DNA of 64,000 nucleotides from positions 44,110,593 to 44,174,592 of the forward strand of contig OX419759.1 of NCBI GenBank assembly GCA_948567375.1, given 5' to 3'. This document shows, piece after piece, positions 12,561 through 23,878 of the stretch. The notes under the pieces were generated by a model that saw only the letters and a program-made list of their open reading frames with translations, searched no databases and was not told the DNA's origin. The position numbers and the translations under genes are program-made. This DNA comes from Lunularia cruciata. Taxonomy: Eukaryota; Streptophyta; Marchantiopsida; Lunulariales; Lunulariaceae. Numbering within the stretch: position 1 is the stretch's first letter; every line of letters starts with the position of its first letter.

Positions 12561-13179
12561 AGACTCTTGGTGAAGAATTAGATTGAGACTCTTCATCTAG
12601 TTCAAATGCACAATCAAATAGACTTTGGATGAAGATTCTATTGAAGAAAGAGCAAAAATTCATAGCAAAACATCTGAAAAAATAGAGGAGAATCTAAATT
12701 TTCAAAAGAAGTCACAAAAGGACAAAGACACACCTGAGCCAGCCAACTCAACTTTTCCAACAAATATTGGCAAGGCTTGATCCAAAACTTGATCCAAGAA
12801 GAACTACAAAGGACCTCTATGGGGCCAAGTCCTATACCAACTACAAGAAAGTACCAAAAATCACCATATTGTCTAACAATGTGCCTACTCTTTCAAAGAC
12901 CTTGTCTTCAGAACATGTGGCCCTACCGCTTGACCTTTTAAGTGACAAGAATTTTGAATGAAGACCAGAGGAAGGAGAAAGGTCTTCCAAAGAAGAAGAA
13001 GAAACAAATTTTGGCCATAGGAGCACCGCAATAACATATTGTGGGAGATCTCACCTTGGCTTGAGCAAATATTTCATATAAACAATTAAGGGAGGACAAC
13101 AAGTTTTACAAGAATCAACTAGCAGTAGCCTTGAGAAAGGTCACCAAAATAAATAACATGAGTGGCTCACTATATACCA

Positions 13180-15200
13180 AATAGAGCAAGAAGATCCATT
13201 CACTATAAATTGAAGTAGAAAATGGAGGATGTGTTATAAACTCTATCTCCATTGACTCCGGATCAAGCATCAATGTATTGATAGAAGATACAACCCATAA
13301 GTTGGGATACACAAAATTCAAACCAACTCCACGCGTCCTATGGTTTGCAACCAAACTCAAAGATGACCTTTAGGATTGCTCACAAATGTGTTGACCATGA
13401 TAAGAGCAATGACCTTTTGATTGAATTATATTGTCTTATGACTTGTTGCCAAGATTGGGTACCCATTATTCATTGGATGACCATGGTTATATAGTGCTCA
13501 TGTATGGATTGATTGGCACCACCAGTCAATGAAGTTCAAAGATCCAAACAAGGAGGACTAAAAACCTGTCATGATCAGCTAGAAGAAGATTCCACATCTT
13601 GGAGAAACCTTGTCCTCAAATGAAGGATACACTATGGGTTCTTCTAATTATTCTTCTAAAGAGATCTTTGAGAATTACCTTGAGTGCTACAAAATTGATG
13701 AAGATAATCAAGGTCACCCAAAGATGCATCTTTGAAAGAGGAAGGATTGCGAGGTTCTTTTGCAATGTTATGCACAAGTCAGGTGAGTCACATAGAGTGG
13801 ATTGTTAAACCTAAATAATATCATGACATTGTTGTTGAAGAAAGGAAGGTCTTGAAGATTTCCAAGTACATATATTCAAAGAGTATGATGCTTATGCTGA
13901 CCTATTCAAGGAATTTTAGGAGATCTTTGCATGGTCTATTGATCAAATGCTTGGCATTCCTTGGCAGTCTGGTGAGCATTGGATCAGCTTGATGGAAGGA
14001 GCAATTCTTGTCTATCAATGTCAATAAATATTCAATCCAAAATAATCATTGCTTGTGAAGGATGAAAGAGACAAGTATCTTCACGTAGGAATTATCTTTC
14101 TTGTACTCTATAGTGAATGTGTATCGCCTATTGTGATTGTATAAATGAAGAAGACCAAAAGAATTTGCATATGTCAAGACTTCAAAGACTTCAGAAAGAT
14201 CATCATCCATTGCAGTTTACAAATACCATCCTAGATCAAGTGGCAGACCATGTATGTTATAGCTTCTTGATGGATTTTTGGGGTACAGTCAAGTGTATAT
14301 TCACAAGCAAGACAAAGATAAGACTACCTCATCCTTGATAGAGAAACATATGTTTACAATCAGATGCACTCTAGCCTTTGCAATGCCCCTGCAACTTTTC
14401 AAAGAATTATGAATGCAATATATAAAGATTTTCTTCAAAAATTTGTGGAGATCTTCATTGACAATTTTTTTGTCTTTAGCTAGCAAAGTACATCATCTTG
14501 AACATCTTTGGAAGACCTTCGAGCGATATCGTTCTACCAGACTTTCTTTTCAGCCGGAGGAATGTTTCTTTTTTATGGAGGAAGGAATACTATTGGTACA
14601 TTGTGTCTCTAGAAGAGAAATTGTTGGGACATTGCATCTCTAGAAGAGGAATCAAGGTAGATGTGAAGAAGGTCAAACTAACAAAAGCACTAATGAATAT
14701 CACAGAACTTTGGGCATTCTTGGGATACGTGGGATGTCATTGAATGTGTGCAAACTATGCAATACTTATTGCCCCTTTGATGAAGCTATTGAAGAAATCC
14801 AAGTACTATGTATATGCGCAAATCCAAGATGATGCATTTTTTGTCCTTAAATCAAAATTGGTGGAAGCATTGGTCATAAGAGTACCTAATTGGGATCTGC
14901 GAGTTTAACTTCATGTGGATATATTTTCTGTCTCTATTGGAGTTGTCCTTAGTCAGAAGGATGACAAGTCAGAAGGAAAGAGACTATCCCATTTACTATG
15001 CAAGTACAATTTACTATGCAAGTAGACAATTGTCCGCACCGGAGAAGAATTACACCACCACATAGAGCAAGCTTTGGGCATGGTCTGTGCTTGTAAGAAA
15101 TTCAAACATTATCTCTTGGATATGAATTTGTATACTATGTTCGACCACTTGTACTTGCAACATCTTGTGAAGAAGGAAAACCTCTCAGGACGGATTGCGA
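13180..15200 (+). pseudogene. Element B protease-RT-RNase H remnant
   Basis: An intact retropepsin active-site motif DSGS lies at 13254-13265 (context SISIDSGSSINV). After a degraded linker, RT is recognisable from about 14080: CQDFKDFRK, ETYVYNQM, NAPATFQRIMNAIY. The catalytic box near 14449-14475 reads FIDN instead of FIDD, so the second Asp is lost by a G-to-A change. RNase H-like sequence runs 14870-15180. The match stops abruptly near 15200-15230 and no integrase follows. Related to the minus-strand pol of element C. Confidence 0.75.
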
Positions 15201-15230
15201 TATGGGTGTTGTTATTCCAGGAGTTCACCT

Positions 15231-16192
15231 AACCAGAATTTGATGCCACTGATGCAATTGGATCTGGACGAACCCTAGACTCTTCAAACCCGAGCAATAA
15301 GACTTGTGAATGTTCCGATTCCCAACGCACGATTCCTTGATTGATTTCCGGATGATGCGAAAGACAAAGCACAGTTCCTCAAGGTTTTTCAGTTTGGCGA
15401 AATCAACTTTCAACTTTTAAGGTTATGAACATAGTTTGGACGCAACGAATTAAACTAGCTCTAGGGTCTGGAATCCCCTGTTACTGAGAATTTTCACCGC
15501 AATTTTCCTACTTCTCTTGATTTGATTACACGATCGGACTGGATTAGACCATTCGTTTGCAGCAATATACCAAGCTACAAGTCATGCCGCACCTAGGAAA
15601 CCATTGACTGTGACTCGATGCAGACCCTGCTGAGTCCAGGAGAGAAGAGTCCCACTGTATTTAAATACAATGAACTCCACGCTATGGGCTGCATTGTTTT
15701 TGCCATACTAGGCAGAGCACATACCTAATGAGAACAGATGATACCGACAGACGTATCTGGCTGCGTCCCAATTTCCTAAATATCAGGTTGCTCTCACCTA
15801 GTTATCCATCAAGGGGTAAAGAGTTCACACATCACTGTGCTGTCGGTTCTTAGAGAATTGGTCCACACATATGTTTCCTAGTGATACCCAATGTGAGGAG
15901 ACAGTCATTCTAGTAAAATGCGAAAATCAACAAGTTTTACTTCGATAGGAATGAACACACACTGCAGAGATGTAGATTAAACTAAACTCCGAAAATTCTT
16001 TTTTTCTTTCTCGCGGAAGGAAGAATGGCGAGTTGTAAGTGTACATGCGCAATCCGCTTTCTCTGACTATCAGCTCAAGTTCTTCTTGAGAAATTCTGTA
16101 CAAGTGCTTTGAGTGTCAGCGTCGTCGTCAAGAGGTACGAAGAGGCAATAAGAATAGATTACAAAGACGGTGGAGAAAAGGTTCTACGGTGC
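15231..16192. other. Intergenic DNA downstream of FAD4
   Basis: Base composition and codon-free texture differ from the retroelement to the left, so this marks the edge of the gene island. It should contain the 3' untranslated region of the minus-strand FAD4 gene that ends at 16193. No reading frame, tRNA or repeat was recognised. Confidence 0.5.
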
Positions 16193-17182
16193 TCATTGTT
16201 GACCAGAACTGAAATCCTCACCGTCCTCAAAGTAAGAGCCTTCCTGTAGCCACTCTGTATTTGTTTCGCCCCATGACCTTGGTGCAACTCCAAAGTTCGA
16301 ATGTATGAACGCTTCCAGACTGGGGAAAATGCGATTGCTGTCTAACAAAGGGTTCCACCACCCACTAACTATGCAGTAATTAATGTCATAAGGGGCGCGA
16401 TGGTGAGCGCCGTGCATCTTTCTGGGAATAAGAAGCCCACTCTCCTGTAGAGCTACTACTGCGGAAGGAAGCTGGCTTTTTTTCATGTGAGACCATGCAT
16501 GGAATTGCTGGCTCATTACAACAAATCCCAGGAACAGACCAAGAAACGTGTCGACTCCCGGGTTACCTGGGAGGGCGAAGAATGGAGTGAGAAAAATTGT
16601 AGCTGGACGCGCGATGGCGTGAATGTTATTCGCAAATTCTCTCTTCGTTATCGTCCATGGTCGCTTGTGGTGACCTTGAAAGGCGTCAATTTGAGACCCA
16701 ACCAACGGTGTCTTGGCGTCTCCATAGTTGTCCACTCCCCAGTGGTAAAATCCTGTTCCTAGATCTGACAGCAAATATGATGCAAACGCTCCAGAACAAA
16801 TGGCAACGATGTCCTCAAACGAATGGGCTGCCATTACCCCTTTTGTGATCATGGCAACTAAAGCAACGGCACCTGCACTTACCCAAAATCTATGTTCTAG
16901 CGTCGATTTTAAACTATCATCCGAAAGTCCCAATTCCATCGGGCGCTGACCTCTATCTTTCGTCTGACCTCCGGCTTTCTCCAGCACACGTGTTGGTGGT
17001 GTTTCGACTAACACGGCCCGACTGGGATTTCGACCATTTCTACTTAGTGCACGAGTGGAACTGAGCCCCCGAATCTTGAAGAAAACTTGCCGGCCTAGAA
17101 ATGAACCTCGGAGGAGATTGAATTTGGGTGCGACGAGCTTGTCAGCGCACAGCACACAGCTTGCGGCGGCGGTGACAGCCAT
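16193..17182 (-). CDS. FAD4: Plastid fatty-acid desaturase FAD4 family (TMEM189-like)
   Basis: Single-exon gene of 329 residues. Arabidopsis FAD4 (323 residues) introduces a trans double bond at carbon 3 of palmitate in chloroplast phosphatidylglycerol. Residues 1-60 are Ser/Arg/Ala-rich like a chloroplast transit peptide. The lipid-desaturase domain spans about 100-310. Visible family motifs: YHWGVDNYGD (146-155), AFQGHHKRPWT (167-177), FANNIHAIARP (183-193), QQFHAWSH (225-232) and HGAHHRAPYDINYCIVSGWW (257-276), supplying the metal-binding histidines. Hydrophobic stretches at 102-120 and 211-224 fit membrane spans. The frame stays open 67 codons upstream to 17383, but the Met at 17182 was chosen because it starts the transit-like sequence, has A at -3 and gives the family length. 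The gene appears intact. Confidence 0.92.
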   Translation of the reverse strand: MAVTAAASCVLCADKLVAPKFNLLRGSFLGRQVFFKIRGLSSTRALSRNGRNPSRAVLVETPPTRVLEKAGGQTKDRGQRPMELGLSDDSLKSTLEHRFWVSAGAVALVAMITKGVMAAHSFEDIVAICSGAFASYLLSDLGTGFYHWGVDNYGDAKTPLVGSQIDAFQGHHKRPWTITKREFANNIHAIARPATIFLTPFFALPGNPGVDTFLGLFLGFVVMSQQFHAWSHMKKSQLPSAVVALQESGLLIPRKMHGAHHRAPYDINYCIVSGWWNPLLDSNRIFPSLEAFIHSNFGVAPRSWGETNTEWLQEGSYFEDGEDFSSGQQ

Positions 17183-18115
17183 CTTGCAGTATTCAGTAGG
17201 CACAACAAGCTGAAGGGGATTGCGGCAACGCAAGATTCTACAGGTCTCTTCCTGAAGAAAGATATTCTCAGCTGCTCCAGATTGTAAAATCAAGGTACCC
17301 CAAAGACAAGTCTGTTGGTGCAAATCAACAGGCAGCCAACGAACCCCGTCAATTACAAGCTGCAGAACACTGCTGCTACCCAAGGAAGAGCAGGTTCAAG
17401 CACGTCGAAGAAATTCTACTGCTGCGAGAAAAATAACAACTACCCACCGGTTCATGAGAACCTGAGGCGGCTCAAGCTCAAACTTTGAGAGGCTCCCAGT
17501 TCAGAAGACCGGAGGTTGAGAATTGAGGACTAGAAAGAGCAATTCAACCTGCAATTCCTCTCATCCACAACTTACGATGAGAGTTTGAGAGTAGGAGATC
17601 TAGCAACGGAAGTACCGGTCTTTGAGTCTCAGCAAGAAATCTCAAAACTTCTGAGCCACAAGACTGATTTCCAAACTCCGTACACATACGTCCCTGACAT
17701 TTTAGCCACGTGGTTGCTCTCACGGCACCCAAACATTCCATGATAAGCTGCTTTCGTACCGGGAAACATGAATTCGTGTCGGCACACATCCAAATTGAGA
17801 GTTCCTTTACAAGTTATCGGGTTTCTATGGGGGCTGGTACTCAGAAATGCATAGTCTGGTGATGACCCACGTCTACTACCTCTCCGCCAATTAACTATTT
17901 CTGCGACGGTTCTTGACATTTTTCCTATCATCATTACCTTTCTGTGCGGAAGACAAAATCTCTCTCCCAGTGGTGTTGGTTAACGTTTTTCTTTTTTCTT
18001 TTCTTTTTAAATTATTTGATTATTCATAATAAATTTAAAAACATTTTAAACTACATATATTAAATTTTAGGTTTATTTTTACATTTTATATATAATATTA
18101 AATATATTTAAATTT
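17183..18115. other. Upstream region of FAD4
   Basis: Contains the upstream-open extension of the FAD4 frame (to 17383) and a minus-strand open frame at 17629-17934 (101 codons) that resembles no family I know. Both lie where a 5' leader and promoter of the minus-strand FAD4 would be. From about 17990 the DNA becomes very AT-rich up to the transposon end at 18116. No TATA box could be assigned with confidence. Confidence 0.4.
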
Positions 18116-18145
18116 CACTACCGAGTTATCCCCGGATGTAGTGAC
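18116..18145 (+). repeat. Left terminal inverted repeat of the Tigger-like element
   Basis: The inner 20 bases, ending GGATGTAGTGAC, pair with the complement of the right end (CGATATAGTGAC). Roughly 17 of 21 positions match. The outer bases are more diverged. Confidence 0.65.
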
Positions 18146-18282
18146 ACCTATTGGTGCGGCATCTAGGTGTCACTAGATCGAGGGTGTCACTATAGCAAGT
18201 ACCACTCTATGTGATGGAAAACTAATGTTTGCCTATTGTGATGGGACCCTACTAGAATATAGAAATATAGAAGGAAAAAAGG

Positions 18283-18460
18283 GCGAAGATAAGTCTAAGT
18301 CAGAAACTGAATGTGATTAATTTAGTCAAAGCTTGGAAGTCCCATGTTGAAGTTGCTCTTCACTTCAGAGTGCGAGGATGAGTCTAAGTCAGAAACTGAA
18401 TGTGATTAATTTCGTCAAAGCTTGGAAGTCCCATGTTGAAGTTGCTCTTCACTTCAGAGT
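18283..18460 (+). repeat. 89-bp tandem duplication at the transposase start
   Basis: 18283-18371 and 18372-18460 are nearly identical adjacent copies, differing at only a few positions (for example GATAAG versus GATGAG and TTTAG versus TTTCG). The duplication repeats the first codons of the DNA-binding domain. Only the second copy continues in frame into the transposase. Confidence 0.9.
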
Positions 18461-20073
18461 GTCATGGCCTATGGTGAACAGCATCATGAAAAAATCTGAA
18501 CTAATCAAGACCGAGATCGAGAAGTCTGCAATCAATAGATCCAAAAAGAGCCTTAGGACATCTGGCTCAGAAACTCTCAAAAATATGTTGCATCAATGGC
18601 ATGTTCGATGTGAGATCGACTCACCTGATCTCAATGTCACGGGAGAGGTTCTTCAGGCCAAGGCTCTAGAATTTCAAAATAAAATACTGAGCAAATATGA
18701 GGGTGGCCTTACTCTCATGCTTAAGGAGTATTTTGTCTCCTTCAAGACATCAAATGGATGGCTTCAGAACTTTCTCTCTCGTAAAGGGACTACCAACAGG
18801 AGACGTTGCGATGAGCATAACTCGACAGACACAGCAACAGTTGGCAAGCGGCTTGCTGATATTCGCCAGCATTTGGAAAGCATACCATTGAAGGAAATTT
18901 GGAATATTGATGAAACCGCTCTCCAGCATCGCACCACGTCTTTACGATCATATTTGACCATTAAAAATGATGGTCGAGGAGTAAAGTGATGCAAAGATTG
19001 CATTACAGTCATCCCAATCGTGAGCGCAGCAAGTGAAAAACTAACCGTTCAGGTGATTGGGAAGTTGAAACAGCCTCACGCTCTTAAAAGCATAGACAAC
19101 AACAAAACATTCAACATTGTTTACGACGATCAGGCCAAGGCGTGGCAAGATGGATCTTCCATGATGCACCTCCTCCATAGAATCAATCAGGAAGCACTAA
19201 GAAGGCAAACACATTTCTACATTTTACTTACAATTGTAGCTCACACATCTTTGCAGCAAAAGTGTTGGACACAACAGGTTCCGCATAGACATCATTCACC
19301 TTTGAAGTGATTACGATCCTATTTTTCCCACCGAATGCGACGAGGGACTGCCAACCACTAGATCAAGGGATCATTCGCTCACTAAAGGCAGGGTATCACA
19401 AGGTGATGCTTTGCTCACTACTCAGTGAATACGAGCGGTGGCAGTGCTCATGTGATGAGATGCCCATGAGTTATTTTCCAATTCACCAACACACACATAT
19501 GCAAAATGTTCTTCATTGGCTTCAGGAGGCACACTATAATATTTCTGAAAATACCATCCGACTATGTTTCTTAAAGGCAAATGTTTCTTTGCTCCAGCTT
19601 TCAACGAAGACGACGATGTTGTTGATGATGTTGTTGTCGATCTAGTTAATCTGATGTCATCTGTTCAAATGCATGATGTCTTGGCAGACTCGCTTGGTAT
19701 TACGGAAGACGTGTCGGAATTGATCGACTTTGACAATGATGAACCCACAAGCAGTTCGGAAATTGATGAGACTGAGATCATTGAGAGTGTTCTGATCTCG
19801 TTTGGCGACCTGATATCGCCTGCTGATTCTGATGATGATGATGATGACATTGCGGATCTAGTCTCAATCGAGACTGCTCTTATAGGAGTCAAAGCCATGC
19901 GAAATTATCTATCCTATTCGGCACCTTCATCATTAAACTCATCTAAATTTGTTGTCAATAATGATCTGCATAAGGCTCTTTACCAACTCCAAAAGTGTAT
20001 TGCGAAGGACCAAAGCATCAACAAGTTGGAGAGTAAGAAGCAAGCTTCTATCAAGTCCTTTTTCCAGCTTTAG
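18372..20073 (+). pseudogene. Tigger/pogo transposase remnant
   Basis: The transposase would bind the terminal repeats and cut and paste the element in the nucleus. 18378-18989 encodes a helix-turn-helix (LSQKLNVINFVKAWKSH) and a CENP-B/Tc5-like second DNA-binding region. The DDE core starts at NIDETALQ (first Asp, near 18906). The second catalytic position, expected as D-N-x-S-S-H, reads YNCSSH near 19220-19240, so Asp is lost. The third region, FFPPNATRDCQPLDQGIIRS, lies at 19324-19383. An acidic C-terminus ends at 20073. A stop at 18987 and two frame changes break the gene. The N-terminus before the duplicated segment is missing. Confidence 0.85.
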
Positions 20074-20260
20074 AAACTATCATTTTTAATAAAATTTTAA
20101 TGCAAACTTCTTCGCCCATGACTTATGAGCACCGTAAACACACTTCCTTGATATAGTGACATTGCACTAGAGTGCCCATCATCTGTCACTATTGGTAAAT
20201 AGTGACACCCTGTCACTATTTACTATCGTCTCTCATACAAATTATCACTATATCGAGGAA

Positions 20261-20286
20261 GTCACTATATCGAGAGATAATGGTGC
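20261..20286 (-). repeat. Right terminal inverted repeat of the Tigger-like element
   Basis: Begins GTCACTATATCGAGAGATAA and mirrors the left end. Close by, at 20143-20260, the GTCACTAT or TAGTGAC motif is repeated at least five more times, as expected for transposase-binding subterminal repeats. Confidence 0.65.
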
Positions 20287-21138
20287 ATTTAGAAAATAAT
20301 TAAATTTATACATCTTTTTTAAATATATATTGTTTACTTTTATGGAAAAATAACTATATATTTTTATTTAAAAATTTAATTTAAAATAATTTTAGATTAT
20401 AATTTTTTACTTCTGATATTTTTAAAAAATTTATAATATTATAATTTAAATTATATAATTTTTAAATAATATTTAAACTCCATGTTATTATTATTTAAAA
20501 AATAATTATTTTTCTATAAATATATTTAAATTAAAAATGCAAGATCAATATAAATATTAAATAATTTAAAATAATTTTACATATATTTCCATAAAGACAC
20601 AAAAACTATTCTACAACAATCAAGTAAAATATTTTTAACTATAAAAATCCAAATATTACAAAAAAGCCAAATATAATAGAATTGTTAAATTTGAAATGTT
20701 TTCAATATTTAATAAAATAAACTATTTTAATTTTATCTCACTTTGATATTTTAAATATTTTTTTACTTTTATAAATATTCTAAGAGTGAATAAAAAAATT
20801 TTCCAAAAAAATTCTCAATATAATTATTCAAAAATTAAAATTTTTTTTTCATTACCATGAATCAATTATTTGGACAATCTAAATTTAAAATTTATGAAAT
20901 AATAATATTACATTTATATTTATTTCATACTGATTTTATATTATTTATTTTTATTTTATATTTAAAATTTATAACTCATTTTTTTAAATACTATAATAAT
21001 TATAAATTTTAAAACATTAGAGAAATTATATCTCAATGGATATTGATTATTTTATCATGATAAATTTTACTTATTATCTATATAATTACCAAATCCAGAA
21101 AAGTTATGAGTAAGGTTTTATCACAGGCAAACGCAACT
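20287..21138. other. Very AT-rich intergenic stretch
   Basis: Long runs of A and T with no reading frame, domain or terminal repeat recognised. It separates the DNA transposon from the tRNA gene. Confidence 0.6.
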
Positions 21139-21211
21139 GGGGATGTAGCTCACCTGGTAGAGCGCTCGCTTCGCATGCGAGAGGTACGGAGTTCGAGTCC
21201 CCGCATCTCCA
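21139..21211 (+). tRNA. tRNA-Ala (anticodon CGC)
   Basis: Full cloverleaf of 73 bases: acceptor stem GGGGATG with CATCTCC (one G-U pair), D-stem GCTC with GAGC, anticodon stem CTCGC with GCGAG around loop TTCGCAT (anticodon CGC at 21172-21174), a 5-base variable loop, T-loop TTCGAGT and discriminator A. The T-stem CGGAG with CCCCG has one A-C mismatch. There is no intron, and the CCA is not encoded, as in eukaryotic nuclear genes. It should read GCG codons. B-box AGTTCGAGTCC is close to consensus. Confidence 0.95.
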
Positions 21212-21467
21212 TTCTAATTTTAGATTTGGGCCAAGAAAGATTGGCAACGAAGCGGTCCTACTAATGAACTTTGGCAGATCGACGTCTACATACTAGTCTC
21301 TCTGTATAGATCTCATTCTGTTTAAGAAACCGATGATGTCGAAGTACGTGAGGACAGAAAGTTCCATGTTCTCGACTACTGGATGTACTCGATCTTGTCG
21401 TGTTTGGCGAACCCAACGTTGCAACTGGTTGCGGCTTATTGGGGCTTAGCCCCATGTTACCCTTTTT

Positions 21468-21531
21468 TCTCTCCCTTGTACGGCTTGATGGGGTCTTCCC
21501 ATCCTTCGTTTTTCCTACGCGGTCGCCTTTC
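21468..21531. repeat. 64-bp repeat, copy 1
   Basis: Starts TCTCTCCCTTGTACGGC and ends GCGGTCGCCTTTC. It matches 28342-28405 at 63 of 64 bases in the same orientation, and its core is present inverted at 28452-28478. It lies directly beyond the stop of the kinase fragment, so it may be old 3' flanking DNA of that gene or a piece of an unknown mobile element. Confidence 0.9.
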
Positions 21532-21828
21532 CTTTACTGGTTGCGATATCTGAACCGGGATGTAAAGGCAGTGTCCCTGCCAAAATATTGACTTGTTTCA
21601 TGGTAGGTCGATCATCGGGATTAGGCACATCAACTTGTCATCTACAACACTGATTACATTTCCCTGTTTTAGTTTAATCCACACCCAATCCACAAGTATT
21701 TCCTCTTCCTCTAGCAACCGATGATTACAAGCCTGTCTTCCAGCAGCAACCTCCAAAGGAACATCCGATTTTGCAGTGCATTTACCAGTGTGGGGGGTCT
21801 CAGGAGCTATAGACCCGAACGTTTCATG
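21532..21828 (-). pseudogene. Receptor-like kinase fragment (lectin-RK type)
   Basis: Minus-strand translation shows kinase subdomains VIII to XI: ETFGSIAPETPHTGKCTAKS (activation-segment end, APE intact), SDV then PLEVAAGRQ, and EEILVDWVWIKLKQGNVIS, typical of plant L-type lectin receptor kinases. About seven residues after SDV (normally YSFGVxx) are missing. A one-base shift follows, after which NPDDRPTMKQVNIL (subdomain XI) can be read, ending in a stop near 21532. Only the C-terminal third of a kinase is present and no intact N-lobe is seen nearby, so it is a pseudogene fragment. Confidence 0.7.
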
Positions 21829-21969
21829 GATCTGCATCAGCTGCTTGACCTTGCAATCTTCCTCTCTACGACCATGAAGTCTATCGGCGAAGACAAGATT
21901 GATGCTTAGGTGGGAACCCGGTAAAGAGTGTGGAGTTATTTCCGTCGTTATGTACAGATTTTCGGACAA

Positions 21970-23878
21970 ATCAAACCGTAAATCTGAAGCTTATGAGTTA
22001 TCAACAGATTTTATTTCAATGCTTCTCTTTTCTATCCCATGCCTAATCAACCGCGATTCATTCGCTCGGAAACTAGCAAACGGGATTCAGCACTTACAGC
22101 ATTTCTACCTGAATTGAAGTACGTATTTTCATCATTCCGTGGCCGCATGACGTGAAAGTTTCAACATTCGGTTAGAGGAAGAGACTAGGTAAACAAGACC
22201 AAGGGTTCTCTTTATCATTCTCACTGTTTGAAAGCAAACTTCGCTCCTCCCCAGGAAGGTGTTATTGGAGAACACATCTATTGAAGTTCTCCGTCGATGT
22301 GGAGATTTTTCCTCCCTACGCTATAAATATCAATCGCCTTCTAAAGTATGCAACTATTGCAGAAGTACAAGAGGTGAAGGATCCCGGACACATTGTCCCG
22401 AGTAGAATATTTCACATCCATACTTTCGTCTGATCAGGATATGGGAAAACGTCGGTTTCCTTCGGGATTCTAGCATCCATAGTTGTCCGGTGTTTTTATA
22501 TCGGCGCATGGATGGGCACCGGAGGACTAATGGCTGTGAGATGGGGTACGAATATGGACTATGCTGAGTGGGAAAGTAAGCTTCCCTTCCAAACAGCTTG
22601 CTAAAATTTTCTTAGCAGGGTACTAAGTATCTGAATTTGCTTGTCAGACTGTACGAAGTGAGTTGCTTCGGAGAGTTGTATGAACACAAAACTGCAAAAA
22701 GCTATCGGTCCAATTCTGTAAGAATCAAAGACTAGTGTTACTATAGATGCAAAGCTGCTTGTAATTACGTCAGCAGATACCATATCTATATCGTGGTATC
22801 CAATCTCTCCGCGGAGCCCCAATATTCTCTTGGCTCCGTCTGTGTCGGATTTGCCGGGGAAGATGAGTAACGGACTGCGATATCGCTGGCGACATCCTTG
22901 TACAGCAAGTTTCGCGATATGCACAATGGGGACTCTACTACTAAGGGCGGGATGACGCTGCAAAAGGCCATGAAGATTGCGCATGTAATGGATAATCGTG
23001 TCTTCCACTAGGGAATAGTTCCATCTACACATCCCAACATTGTTGCTACGTACCAATCGTACATTGGTGGGTGTACTCTTCGACACAACGAAATAAAATT
23101 GTTAATGTTCGAAATACCAACATGCGTGAGGTAGACGCTAATCCATCTTTAGTGCGATCAATGGGCTATGGACGTAAATCACCGGTTCAATCTTGTCTAT
23201 TACCGGTTAGAGCTACTGGGTATGAGCTTGGAAGAACGTTGCGAAAAGAGACGGAGATTATCTACAGCGATGGAGTCTATGCCTTTCATGAAGGATTTCA
23301 TCTCATGAGAAGTACAGCTGGCATTAATGTCTTGGAAGTTATTCTGAGGACAAAAGGTTGTCAATGTGACTAAGATGTAGGTCTACTGAGTAACAGAAGC
23401 TGAGTTCTTTACAGCTAACTAAAAATGGTCCACATTATCATATGCTTTGTTGGACCGAGTATGAGCTTTTGGGGTCCCCTCAAGGGACTTCAAAAGATTG
23501 TGTCTAGCTGCATAAATCTAACTTGCTGGCACCGCCTCCGGAGGGATTAATTTAATACGCACAAAACGTTAGCGCATTCCCCGACGGCAACTGATCCTCC
23601 AACGGAGGTGTTTTCTTGTCCAAATGCGTACTTCGCTTTAGTTTCTGCATCACACAATCAGTCGTACGGATCAGTAAAAGTTATAGTGATATTGCAAATC
23701 CACGACCTTAATTCTTTCCAGAAAATCTTCGATTCTTAATTCTAGGTTAATACAGAGTAATGAAAGATTTCCTCGCAGCTAAAGTAGACGGCTAAGCTAC
23801 GATCGTAGAAACTCCTCTCTATCGAAAGAGTAGATATAGAGAATCTTGGGTATCGATAGTGCAAAAGCTAGGACTGAT
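21970..23878. other. Gene-island DNA without a recognised gene
   Basis: GC content is higher than in the surrounding AT-rich DNA. A minus-strand open frame at 22601-23086 (161 codons) and a forward one at 23071-23373 (100 codons) overlap slightly at their ends. Neither resembles a family I know, and neither has a convincing start context or splice-joined partner. They may be chance frames, kinase remnants or the 3' flank of the LisH gene. Confidence 0.45.

Larger units (their letters stand above)
7160..15230 (+). mobile_element. Decayed Ty3/gypsy-type element(s) B
   Basis: From the edge of LTR A to a sharp sequence change at about 15230, forward-strand remains of an LTR element can be read: a long charged region (7.3-10.3 kb), gag with a zinc knuckle, a DSGS protease, RT and RNase H. 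Integrase and LTRs were not found. The charged region and the pol part both have relatives on the minus strand in element C. Whether 7.3-10.3 kb and 11.1-15.2 kb are one insertion or two is not settled. Confidence 0.7.
18116..20286 (+). mobile_element. Tigger/pogo-type DNA transposon, defective
   Basis: About 2.17 kb, with imperfect terminal inverted repeats (18116-18145 and 20261-20286), a pogo-family transposase remnant between them and several subterminal GTCACTAT-type motifs in both orientations at each end. The element sits between FAD4 and tRNA-Ala in otherwise AT-rich DNA. The expected TA target duplication is not clear at either end, so exact limits are uncertain by a few bases. Confidence 0.8.

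Noticed and set aside
17629..17934. Separate small gene upstream of FAD4
   Set aside because: 101 codons without a known domain, lying where the FAD4 promoter and leader are expected.
22601..23086. 161-codon minus-strand frame as a gene
   Set aside because: No recognisable domain, no splice-linked partner exons and weak start context. Left as unassigned DNA.
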